Shown: piece by piece, positions 7,441 through 15,052 of the stretch
Layout: each line of letters begins with the position of its first letter
Numbering within the stretch: the first letter of the stretch is position 1
From: JAQVCM01 sp040403095
GTDB lineage: Bacteria > Bacteroidota > Bacteroidia > Flavobacteriales_D > Crocinitomicaceae
Reading direction: 5' to 3'
Assembly: GCA_040403095.1 (NCBI GenBank)
Contig: JBBALI010000002.1
Coordinates: 62,001-126,000, forward strand
DNA: 64,000 bases
The notes under the pieces: model-generated
What the model saw: the letters and a program-made list of their open reading frames with translations, nothing else
What the model was told of the DNA's origin: nothing
Databases searched by the model: none
Program-made: the position numbers and the translations under genes

Positions 7441-9600
7441 ATGATATTTAGTGTTCTAAAACTTGAAAATCAAGCAAAAAGATTATTCTTTTTGGTACTT
7501 TTTTCCCTACTGGCATTCCAACAAAATGTATTTTCTCAATGTTCAACTACATTTGCACCTACATTGGATTGCAGTTACGACCCAATTAATACTTTTACGC
7601 TCGGGGGAGTAGCATCTTTAGGTAATAACAATACGGAAGGAAGTTGTAATTCAAACGGTAATTATACTTTTGCAAATCCAGTGAGAACTCTCGAAATAGG
7701 TTCAACAATTACCTGGTCTGCTACGGTAGGAAATGGAACATATTATGATGGAATTGGCATATGGATTGATTTAAATAATGATAATTTTTATTCGTCTTCA
7801 GAATTTGTATCTGCAAGTACACCAAGTACCCCAAATACACTTTCTCCAAGTGGAAGTTTTGTAATGCCAAGTGGAGTTACTGGTATTCCATTAAGAATGA
7901 GAGTTCGAAGTGCATATTCTGATGTTCCCTCTGCCAGTGAGGCATGTTCGAATAGTATTGGTTTCGGTTACGGGGAAACTGAAAATTATTTTGTGATTTT
8001 AACTGGAGGTTGCACAAACCCTACAATCTCAAGCTCAATTGCTGCTTCAAGATGTGATATGGGAGCCTTGACTTTAGAAGCCACACCAAGTGCTGGAATC
8101 GTCAATTGGTTTGCTGCGGCTACTGGCGGAAGTCTATTGTTTAGTGGAACAACCTTCACAACACCAAATATTTCAACTACCACGACTTATTACGCGGAAG
8201 CAGATAATGGTTCTTGCGTAAGTACAAGTAGAACAGCTGTTGTTGCAACCATCAACACAACACCAACAATCATCAGCACGCTTGGCGCTTCAAGATGCGA
8301 TGCTGGAACGTTGACCTTGGAAGCTACACCAAGCGCAGGAGCGATCAATTGGTATGCAGCAACAACAGGCGGAAGTTCTTTATTTACAGGAACAAACTTC
8401 GCAACACCAAGTATTTCAACAACCAAAACGTATTATGCAGAAGTGGCAAATGGAAGTTGTATCAACAATACAAGGGTAGCAGTTGTTGCAACCATTGGTG
8501 GATGTACAAAAATCCAAACATCACAATGTGGAATAACGGTAGCGACGGCAAATTTAGCAGTTTGGGCTAATGTTGTATCAGGAGCAACGCACTATAAGTT
8601 TGAAATTACAAGTCCAAGCAACAATGTAACAGTTTTAGAAGGTACGGACAGATTTTTCAAATTTTCACAATTTGCATTTACCAATAATACAAATTACAGT
8701 GTAAGAGTGGCAGCCAAAGTCAACGGCGTTTATTCAGCCTTTGGCGTAGCTTGTGATGTTAGATTTGAATATCAAAGCAAAATTCAAACAACTCAATGTG
8801 GTGTAACCGTTTCAAATGTTAACACTTCTATTTGGGCAATTCAGGTGCTTGGAGCAACAGCTTATAAATTTGAGATTACCGATCCAAATAACATTATTAC
8901 TTACATCGAAAATACTGCGCGTTCATTTACCTTTTCACAATTTGCTTATTTAAACAATACAACTTACAACGTTCGTGTTTCAGTCAAAACAGGAAATTTT
9001 TATACTGCCTTCGGCGCTTCTTGTACAGTAAGAATAGAGAAGACAGCTAAAATTCAAACATCTCAATGTGGTGTGCAAATTGCGACTCCAACCACAACGG
9101 TTTGGTCGGTTTTGGTAAACGGCGCAGCGGGTTACCGATTTGAATTGACCGATCAAAGCAACAATGTGACGATTTTGGACAACGCGACAAGAAATTTCAA
9201 ATTCAATCAATTTGCATATAATCCTGGAGAAGTATATTCTGTGCGGGTTTCTGCTAAAACAGGCAGTTATTATGCCCTTTATGGAGCGGCTTGCAATGTT
9301 ACTGCACCAGGAACAATTGCACCACGTCCGCAGGATATTGTTGAATTAAAAAGTATGACCGCGCCAACATTTGATTTCGAAGCATTCCCAAATCCTTCGA
9401 ATGGAGATTTCACAATCTCTTCAAGTGAAGAAGGAACCTTCAGTATCCTCAATGAGCTAGGACAATTGGTTAGAACAGTAGAAATCACGGAAGCCAATGG
9501 CAATCAAGTGAAGGTTGAGAATATGCCAAACGGAGCGTATTTTGTGACAGGAACTTTGAATGATAAAACAGTTGTCAAAAAAGTGATGGTGGTGCGCTAA
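7441..9600 (+). CDS. Modular T9SS surface protein: GEVED, Ig-like and Fn3-like modules
   Basis: A 719-residue secreted protein. It has a signal peptide ending near FSQ and a GEVED-like domain at about residues 60-185 (FGYGETENYFVIL). Two Ig-like modules follow at about 190-352 (RCD..LTLEATPSAG, TTYYAEA), then three Fn3-like modules each starting KIQTxQCG (about 356, 446, 536). A type A T9SS sorting domain from about residue 643 contains FPNPSNGDF and ends KKVMVVR. It is probably exported by T9SS and anchored or released at the cell surface. The last two-thirds is nearly identical to the gene at 11104. A candidate LytTR operator precedes it. Confidence 0.88.
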   Translation: MIFSVLKLENQAKRLFFLVLFSLLAFQQNVFSQCSTTFAPTLDCSYDPINTFTLGGVASLGNNNTEGSCNSNGNYTFANPVRTLEIGSTITWSATVGNGTYYDGIGIWIDLNNDNFYSSSEFVSASTPSTPNTLSPSGSFVMPSGVTGIPLRMRVRSAYSDVPSASEACSNSIGFGYGETENYFVILTGGCTNPTISSSIAASRCDMGALTLEATPSAGIVNWFAAATGGSLLFSGTTFTTPNISTTTTYYAEADNGSCVSTSRTAVVATINTTPTIISTLGASRCDAGTLTLEATPSAGAINWYAATTGGSSLFTGTNFATPSISTTKTYYAEVANGSCINNTRVAVVATIGGCTKIQTSQCGITVATANLAVWANVVSGATHYKFEITSPSNNVTVLEGTDRFFKFSQFAFTNNTNYSVRVAAKVNGVYSAFGVACDVRFEYQSKIQTTQCGVTVSNVNTSIWAIQVLGATAYKFEITDPNNIITYIENTARSFTFSQFAYLNNTTYNVRVSVKTGNFYTAFGASCTVRIEKTAKIQTSQCGVQIATPTTTVWSVLVNGAAGYRFELTDQSNNVTILDNATRNFKFNQFAYNPGEVYSVRVSAKTGSYYALYGAACNVTAPGTIAPRPQDIVELKSMTAPTFDFEAFPNPSNGDFTISSSEEGTFSILNELGQLVRTVEITEANGNQVKVENMPNGAYFVTGTLNDKTVVKKVMVVR
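8420..9512 (+). repeat. Long identical direct repeat, copy 1 of 2
   Basis: By eye this block matches 11723-12815 base for base over about 1,093 bases, at a constant offset of 3,303. It covers the end of the second Ig-like module, all three Fn3-like modules and most of the sorting domain. The sequence diverges at once on both sides, including at synonymous sites. Confidence 0.85.
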
Positions 9601-9789
9601 TTTTTACCATTTCTTAAAACAAAGTCAAATAGTGAATAATATCGCAAAGTATGAAAAAATAAATTATTAATTTAAGATAAGCAAAAATCAAAGAAACATT
9701 ACTTATAATTTACCAAAACAAGATAAATCGAATATAAATATCTGTTATTTAAATACATAAATTTTTTTGAAATAATTAAAAATGAACTA

Positions 9790-10899
9790 ATGATGAAAAA
9801 GATGAAAAATTTTGCAGCAATCTTTGCTTTTTTTGGATGCACAATGGCATTTGCGCAAGCTCCTGAAAAAATGAGTTACCAAGCAGTTATCCGAAATACC
9901 TCCAATAATTTGGTGAGTAATCAATCTATTGGAATTAGAATCAGTATCCTACAAGGATCTATTTCAGGCTCTGCAGCTTATGTAGAAACGCAAACACCAA
10001 CAACCAATGCAAACGGACTAGTTTCTATTGAAATTGGTGCTGGTTCTGCTGTAACAGGAACTTTTTCAGCAATTGACTGGTCGAACGGTCCTTATTTTGT
10101 AAAAACTGAAACGGATCCAAATGGGGGTACGACTTACACCGTAACAGGAACTTCCCAATTATTAAGCGCTCCTTATGCTTTGTATGCTAAAACGTCTGGT
10201 AGTTCAACTCCTGGTCCACAAGGAGCAGCTGGTGCACAGGGAGCAACAGGAGCCCAAGGTCCAGCAGGAAACGATGGCTTAGATGGTGCAACAGGTCCAA
10301 TGGGTCCTCAAGGTCCAGCAGGTAACGACGGTTTAGATGGTGCAACAGGTCCAATGGGTCCTCAAGGAGCAACAGGAGCCACAGGAGCAGCAGGAAGCAC
10401 TGGACAAGGAGTTCCGACAGGAGGTACAGCGAATCAAGTTCTAGCAAAGGTTGATGGGACTAATTACAACACGGAATGGGTTACACCCAGTAGTGGTGGT
10501 GGCGCAATTCAATTTTATGGTGGAATTTCGTCCAATGTGTCACTGGCTAGTGGTACTCAAGACTTAGTATTCAATAATGCAGTAGTAAATCTTGGCTCTC
10601 AAATGTCAGCAGGCACATTTACAGCTACTACTGCAGGCTATTATTTAGTTACTTTTCAATGTTATTCTACCTATGCTGCTGTGACTGCTAACAATCCATT
10701 TTTGAGATTAAATGGAACCATAACTTATTTTGGTTCAACTGCTACAAATACTAATTTTCTAACTTCAACTCAGTGTGTATTCTCACAAATTATTAAATTG
10801 AATGCAAACGATGCAATAAAGCCTGGGGTTTGGACAAGTACTGCCAATGCTACTTTGCAATCTGGTGCAAGCACATACTTCTCAGTATATAAACTATAA
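9790..10899 (+). CDS. Collagen-like repeat protein with C1q-like C-terminus
   Basis: A 369-residue secreted protein. A signal peptide ends at MAFAQ and leads into a domain at about residues 25-135 (MSYQAVIRNTSNNLV) that is common in Bacteroidota surface proteins. A Gly-X-Y collagen-like stretch covers about 139-210, and a beta-rich C-terminal domain from about 240 (GTFTATTAGYYLVTFQC) resembles C1q/TNF-like trimeric heads. A 54-base unit coding GPAGNDGLDGATGPMGPQ is present twice in tandem from 10258. It has no T9SS sorting domain, so its anchoring is unclear. It sits between two near-identical repeats and would be lost if they recombined. Confidence 0.85.
   Translation: MMKKMKNFAAIFAFFGCTMAFAQAPEKMSYQAVIRNTSNNLVSNQSIGIRISILQGSISGSAAYVETQTPTTNANGLVSIEIGAGSAVTGTFSAIDWSNGPYFVKTETDPNGGTTYTVTGTSQLLSAPYALYAKTSGSSTPGPQGAAGAQGATGAQGPAGNDGLDGATGPMGPQGPAGNDGLDGATGPMGPQGATGATGAAGSTGQGVPTGGTANQVLAKVDGTNYNTEWVTPSSGGGAIQFYGGISSNVSLASGTQDLVFNNAVVNLGSQMSAGTFTATTAGYYLVTFQCYSTYAAVTANNPFLRLNGTITYFGSTATNTNFLTSTQCVFSQIIKLNANDAIKPGVWTSTANATLQSGASTYFSVYKL
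10258..10365 (+). repeat. 54-base tandem duplication in the collagen-like region
   Basis: Two 54-base units beginning GGTCCAGCAGG (10258 and 10312) each encode six Gly-X-Y triplets. They differ at only a few third positions. In-frame tandem units of this kind change copy number by slippage without breaking the frame. Confidence 0.75.
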
Positions 10900-10914
10900 T
10901 TGGAGCCAATTATA
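10895..10914 (+). terminator. Possible hairpin at the end of the collagen-like gene
   Basis: TATAATTGG and CCAATTATA form a perfect 9-bp stem around AG and include the stop codon. There is no T-run, so termination is uncertain. Confidence 0.3.
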
Positions 10915-11103
10915 ATTTAGAATAAAATACAAAATGAATTTCAAACATTTTTAGCAGAGAATAATAGGGATCAATCATTTTTAATTTTAGAAAACTTTTA
11001 AAGTTAACTCTATATTTTAGTCATGTTTGAGACTTTTTCTCTATAAAAATTTAAGAGTGTATTTTATTTCTAAATGTAAAAAACTATTATTAAATTAAAT
11101 ATA

Positions 11104-12903
11104 ATGAAAAGTATAAGTCTAATATTAAGCGTTTTTTTGTTGTTGATACTTTCGGGTTTTCAATCTCAAGCTCAGCAAGGTGTTTTGTCATCTGGGGGCA
11201 ATGCAACAGGAAGCAATGGTAGTGTAAGCTATTCTATCGGACAAGCATTTTATGTATCAAAAACTGATGGGATTTTTTCTGCGAATGAAGGAGTGCAACA
11301 GGGAATTACACTTTGTATTCAACCTTCGATTACCGCTTCAAATTCAGCTTCTAGATGTGGAACAGGTTCTGTGACTTTAGGAGCAACACCTAGTGCTGGA
11401 ATCATTAATTGGTACGATGCTTCAACAAGCGGAACGTTAGTTGGAACAGGAACGAGTTTCACGACACCAAGTATTTCAGCAACCACAACCTATTATGCAG
11501 AAGCAGTGGATGGTTCTTGTGTGAGTGCGAGTAGAACATCTGTAATTGCAACCATCAATACCACACCAACTATAACCAGCACACTTTCAGCTGCTAGGTG
11601 TGACGCAGGACCGGTGACTTTAGGTGCTACACCAAGCGCAGGAACAATTAATTGGTTTGCTGCAGTAACTGGCGGTAGTTCTTTGTTTACAGGAACAAGC
11701 TTCACAACACCAATTATTTCTGCAACCAAAACGTATTATGCAGAAGTGGCAAATGGAAGTTGTATCAACAATACAAGGGTAGCAGTTGTTGCAACCATTG
11801 GTGGATGTACAAAAATCCAAACATCACAATGTGGAATAACGGTAGCGACGGCAAATTTAGCAGTTTGGGCTAATGTTGTATCAGGAGCAACGCACTATAA
11901 GTTTGAAATTACAAGTCCAAGCAACAATGTAACAGTTTTAGAAGGTACGGACAGATTTTTCAAATTTTCACAATTTGCATTTACCAATAATACAAATTAC
12001 AGTGTAAGAGTGGCAGCCAAAGTCAACGGCGTTTATTCAGCCTTTGGCGTAGCTTGTGATGTTAGATTTGAATATCAAAGCAAAATTCAAACAACTCAAT
12101 GTGGTGTAACCGTTTCAAATGTTAACACTTCTATTTGGGCAATTCAGGTGCTTGGAGCAACAGCTTATAAATTTGAGATTACCGATCCAAATAACATTAT
12201 TACTTACATCGAAAATACTGCGCGTTCATTTACCTTTTCACAATTTGCTTATTTAAACAATACAACTTACAACGTTCGTGTTTCAGTCAAAACAGGAAAT
12301 TTTTATACTGCCTTCGGCGCTTCTTGTACAGTAAGAATAGAGAAGACAGCTAAAATTCAAACATCTCAATGTGGTGTGCAAATTGCGACTCCAACCACAA
12401 CGGTTTGGTCGGTTTTGGTAAACGGCGCAGCGGGTTACCGATTTGAATTGACCGATCAAAGCAACAATGTGACGATTTTGGACAACGCGACAAGAAATTT
12501 CAAATTCAATCAATTTGCATATAATCCTGGAGAAGTATATTCTGTGCGGGTTTCTGCTAAAACAGGCAGTTATTATGCCCTTTATGGAGCGGCTTGCAAT
12601 GTTACTGCACCAGGAACAATTGCACCACGTCCGCAGGATATTGTTGAATTAAAAAGTATGACCGCGCCAACATTTGATTTCGAAGCATTCCCAAATCCTT
12701 CGAATGGAGATTTCACAATCTCTTCAAGTGAAGAAGGAACCTTCAGTATCCTCAATGAGCTAGGACAATTGGTTAGAACAGTAGAAATCACGGAAGCCAA
12801 TGGCAATCAAGTGAATGTAGAAAATATGCCAAACGGAGCGTATTTTGTGACAGGAACATTGAATGGGGAGGTTGTTACTAAAAAGGTGATAGTCGTAAGA
12901 TAG
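11104..12903 (+). CDS. Modular T9SS surface protein, paralogue of the 7441 gene
   Basis: A 599-residue secreted protein. It has a signal peptide (to about residue 23, QSQAQ) and a short N-terminal domain typical of T9SS cargo (GSVSYSIGQAFY). Two Ig-like modules start at about residues 71 and 152, and three Fn3-like KIQTxQCG modules at about 237, 326 and 416. A type A sorting domain begins at about 523 and ends KKVIVVR. The C-terminal part is copied from, or was the donor for, the gene at 7441, while the N-terminal domain differs. A strong bidirectional terminator follows. Confidence 0.88.
   Translation: MKSISLILSVFLLLILSGFQSQAQQGVLSSGGNATGSNGSVSYSIGQAFYVSKTDGIFSANEGVQQGITLCIQPSITASNSASRCGTGSVTLGATPSAGIINWYDASTSGTLVGTGTSFTTPSISATTTYYAEAVDGSCVSASRTSVIATINTTPTITSTLSAARCDAGPVTLGATPSAGTINWFAAVTGGSSLFTGTSFTTPIISATKTYYAEVANGSCINNTRVAVVATIGGCTKIQTSQCGITVATANLAVWANVVSGATHYKFEITSPSNNVTVLEGTDRFFKFSQFAFTNNTNYSVRVAAKVNGVYSAFGVACDVRFEYQSKIQTTQCGVTVSNVNTSIWAIQVLGATAYKFEITDPNNIITYIENTARSFTFSQFAYLNNTTYNVRVSVKTGNFYTAFGASCTVRIEKTAKIQTSQCGVQIATPTTTVWSVLVNGAAGYRFELTDQSNNVTILDNATRNFKFNQFAYNPGEVYSVRVSAKTGSYYALYGAACNVTAPGTIAPRPQDIVELKSMTAPTFDFEAFPNPSNGDFTISSSEEGTFSILNELGQLVRTVEITEANGNQVNVENMPNGAYFVTGTLNGEVVTKKVIVVR
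11723..12815 (+). repeat. Long identical direct repeat, copy 2 of 2
   Basis: Partner of 8420-9512. The last shared bases are GTGAA at 12811-12815, after which the two genes read AAGGTTGAG versus AATGTAGAA and differ again through the end of the sorting domain. Confidence 0.85.
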
Positions 12904-12926
12904 TTTATAAAATAAAAACGATTGAA

Positions 12927-12976
12927 GTCTAAGGTCTAACATCTTTAGTCTTTCAGTCTAGAAAGAAAAGTCTAGA
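12927..12976 (+). repeat. GTCTNNN heptad array, copy 2
   Basis: Units read GTCTAAG, GTCTAAC, ATCTTTA, GTCTTTC, one extra A, GTCTAGA, AAGAAAA, GTCTAGA. It is preceded by CGATTGAA, as in copy 1, and lies directly downstream of the T9SS gene. Confidence 0.7.
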
Positions 12977-12979
12977 CAC

Positions 12980-13016
12980 AAAAAAGTCCCACAGAAATTT
13001 GCTGTGGGACTTTTTT
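12980..13016 (+). terminator. Strong bidirectional terminator
   Basis: A perfect 15-bp stem (AAAAAAGTCCCACAG with CTGTGGGACTTTTTT, 7-base loop) ends in T-runs on both strands. It serves the T9SS gene on the plus strand and the convergent HxlR gene on the minus strand. Confidence 0.9.
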
Positions 13017-13035
13017 GCTAATTAAATATTCTATT

Positions 13036-13362
13036 TTACATAGTAAACTCCTGACCCCAATGATGCAACGATACAATGCTCGGCATTAATTTTTCGCCCT
13101 TGATTGTCAAAGCATATTCCACTGTCGGCGGAACGGTTGCAAAAACTTCTCGGGTGATAATCGCATTGGCTTCCATGTTTTTCAATTCTTTGACCAACAT
13201 TCTGGTATTAATTCCCTCCACGCTTCGTTCCAATTCTTTGAAACGCATTTTTCCTTTGGAAAGGTGATAAATAATCGGCATCGCCCATTTTCCGCCAATA
13301 ACATCTAAGACTTCCTTTAAAGTGCAAGTTTTTTCGGAATTGTAAATTTTATTTTCTGCCAT
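13036..13362 (-). CDS. HxlR-family transcriptional regulator
   Basis: A 108-residue winged-helix protein with the family hallmarks: an N-terminal Cys (EKTCTLKEVLDVIGGKWAMPI), the recognition segment INTRMLVKELKNMEA and a wing ending in PPTVEYALT. HxlR proteins such as HypR and YodB sense electrophiles or oxidants through an N-terminal cysteine and control adjacent reductases. Here the gene is divergent from an ene-reductase, which fits that role. Its promoter overlaps the reductase promoter on the opposite strand. Confidence 0.9.
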   Translation of the reverse strand: MAENKIYNSEKTCTLKEVLDVIGGKWAMPIIYHLSKGKMRFKELERSVEGINTRMLVKELKNMEANAIITREVFATVPPTVEYALTIKGEKLMPSIVSLHHWGQEFTM

Positions 13363-13405
13363 AGTATATCGATTTTGCTAATTGCTTTACTTTAGGTTAC
13401 TACTA

Positions 13406-13417
13406 TACATTCGTGTA
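13406..13417. promoter_or_regulatory. Possible HxlR operator dyad
   Basis: TACA-TTCG-TGTA is an imperfect dyad just outside the two overlapping divergent promoters. Short arms make this a weak prediction. Confidence 0.25.
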
Positions 13418-13422
13418 CCTAC

Positions 13423-13453
13423 TTGCAAAAGTAAAGTACAGGATATAAGTTTG
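13423..13453 (+). promoter_or_regulatory. Promoter of the ene-reductase operon
   Basis: TTG at 13423-13425 and TAAGTTTG at 13446-13453 are 20 bases apart and match the Bacteroidota -33/-7 consensus (TTTG ... TAnnTTTG). The expected transcription start is near 13460, which favours translation from ATG 13479 over ATG 13461. Confidence 0.6.
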
Positions 13454-13457
13454 CAAA
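13426..13457 (-). promoter_or_regulatory. Promoter of the HxlR gene
   Basis: On the minus strand, TTTG (13457-13454) and TACTTTTG (13433-13426) are 20 bases apart and match the Bacteroidota consensus exactly. It occupies almost the same bases as the opposing reductase promoter. Confidence 0.6.
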
Positions 13458-13478
13458 TCAATGTTCAAAAAAATTAAA

Positions 13479-14555
13479 ATGAAATTATTAGAAACAATAC
13501 AAGTCGGAAAAAACACCTTAAAAAATCGAATGGCAATGGCACCAATGACAAGAAGTCGTGCGAGCATGGACGGAATTGTCGGCGAATCAACAGTTTTATA
13601 TTATACGCAACGAGCGAGTGCAGGTTTGATCATCAGCGAAGCCATCAATATTTCAAAACAAGCTATCGGAAGTCCGCTTACACCAGGAATTTACACCGCT
13701 GAACAAATTGCAGCTTGGAAAAAAGTGACAGAAGCAGTGCACGAAAAAGGCGGAGTTATTTTTGCGCAACTTTGGCACACAGGGCGCGTTGGACATTCAC
13801 TTGTAAAAAATGGAGAGCAACCTGTTTCAGCTTCTGCCATTGCGATTGAAGGACAACAACATTTCACGATGGAGGGAATGAAAGACTATGAAACGCCACG
13901 AGCATTAAGTACAGAAGAAGTAAAAAACATTGTGCAAGAATACAAACAAGCTGCAATCAACGCGATGGAAGCAGGTTTTGACGGCGTTGAACTTCACGCG
14001 GCTTTTGGTTATTTGCCGAATCAGTTTTTAGCGGAAAGTGCTAATCAAAGAACCGACGAATATGGTGGAAATCACGAGAATCGCAATCGTTTTGTAGTTG
14101 AAATTATGCAAGAAATCGTTGATGCCATTGGCGAAGACAAAGCAGCAATCCGTATTTCGCCTACAAGCACTTACAACGGCATTGTTCATCAAAATCCAAT
14201 TGAACAATTTACGTTGCTAATCTCAGAATTAAACAAATTGTCCTTGGCATATATTCACATCATGAATATTCCATTTCCTGCAGATAAATTCCCGCAATAC
14301 CCTGCAAATGCTGTCGAAACCTTTGGAAAATTGACGCCACATACTGTCATTGCAAATTGCGGTTACACCAAAGAAACAGCCGAAGCGGAATTGGAAAAAG
14401 GAGTTGCAAAATTGATTTCGTTCGGAACATTATTTTTAGCGAATCCCGATTTACCAAAACGATTTGAGCTAAACGCAGAATTGAATCAACCCGACAGAGC
14501 GACAATGTACGGCGGAAAAGACGAAGGATATGTTGATTATCCATTTTTATCTTAG
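13479..14555 (+). CDS. Old Yellow Enzyme family alkene reductase
   Basis: A 358-residue FMN-dependent TIM-barrel enzyme expected to reduce activated C=C bonds with NAD(P)H. Supporting motifs are NRMAMAPMTRSRA, IFAQLWHTGRVGH, FDGVELHAAFGYLPNQFL, RTDEYGG and NRFVVEIMQEIVDAIG. The start at ATG 13479 follows from the promoter position. His173 is present, but the partner that is normally Asn or His three residues on is Phe176. Tyr178 is kept. The gene is 32 bases upstream of a small ferredoxin-fold protein and divergent from an HxlR regulator, which suggests induction by electrophiles. Confidence 0.92.
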   Translation: MKLLETIQVGKNTLKNRMAMAPMTRSRASMDGIVGESTVLYYTQRASAGLIISEAINISKQAIGSPLTPGIYTAEQIAAWKKVTEAVHEKGGVIFAQLWHTGRVGHSLVKNGEQPVSASAIAIEGQQHFTMEGMKDYETPRALSTEEVKNIVQEYKQAAINAMEAGFDGVELHAAFGYLPNQFLAESANQRTDEYGGNHENRNRFVVEIMQEIVDAIGEDKAAIRISPTSTYNGIVHQNPIEQFTLLISELNKLSLAYIHIMNIPFPADKFPQYPANAVETFGKLTPHTVIANCGYTKETAEAELEKGVAKLISFGTLFLANPDLPKRFELNAELNQPDRATMYGGKDEGYVDYPFLS

Positions 14556-14587
14556 AGAACAAGTAATAACAATATAAAACATAGAAA

Positions 14588-14854
14588 ATGAACTGCATTC
14601 AAGCAATTTTAACAATCGACACGGAGAATCTTCCTGAAAATTTTCAAGAAATCATTAAACACGAGCAAGAAGTTGTTGCCCAATGGAAAGAAGAAGGAAT
14701 TTTGGAACATTTATTTTTAAGACAAACCAGAAATGGCGCCGTCCTTATTTTTAAAGGAGTTGACGAAGAAAAAGTAAAAGAACTAATGGAAACACTGCCA
14801 TTATATCAACTGAAAAAAAGCGTTGAATATTTCAATTTGATGAAACAATTCTAA
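14588..14854 (+). CDS. Small muconolactone isomerase-like (dimeric alpha/beta barrel) protein
   Basis: An 88-residue protein with the size and pattern of muconolactone-isomerase/YciI-like ferredoxin folds: an N-terminal strand (MNCIQAILTID), a helix with QEVVAQWKEEGILEHLFL, a strand (GAVLIFKGVDEE) and a terminal helix-strand. It lies 32 bases after the reductase gene and shares its terminator, so it is probably in the same operon. It may act on the same substrates or simply assist. The activity is not evident from sequence. Confidence 0.65.
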   Translation: MNCIQAILTIDTENLPENFQEIIKHEQEVVAQWKEEGILEHLFLRQTRNGAVLIFKGVDEEKVKELMETLPLYQLKKSVEYFNLMKQF

Positions 14855-14939
14855 GAGTTGGGATCGAGCTTTTTCTGAAGAAAGCAAACAACTTCAAATT
14901 ATTGGGAAAGTTGGTAAGAACTGTATTAATTTGATAGAG

Positions 14940-14976
14940 AGCATTTATCCACGTTTTTGTTGGTAGATGCTTTTTT
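14940..14976 (+). terminator. Terminator of the ene-reductase operon
   Basis: A 13-bp stem with two G-U pairs and one mismatch (AGCATTTATCCAC with GTTGGTAGATGCT) around GTTTTT is followed by six Ts. Confidence 0.65.
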
Positions 14977-15052
14977 AGTTTCCAATAAACTAAATAGTTA
15001 GAGATTTTCAGAAAAATAGTTTAACTTTACTTTCAATTGTAACCTAAAGTAA

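Noticed and set aside
7986..9503. Several long antisense frames inside the T9SS genes, some duplicated exactly at 11493-12806
   Set aside because: They are opposite-strand shadows of the repeated modules; the exact duplication comes from the identical tract.
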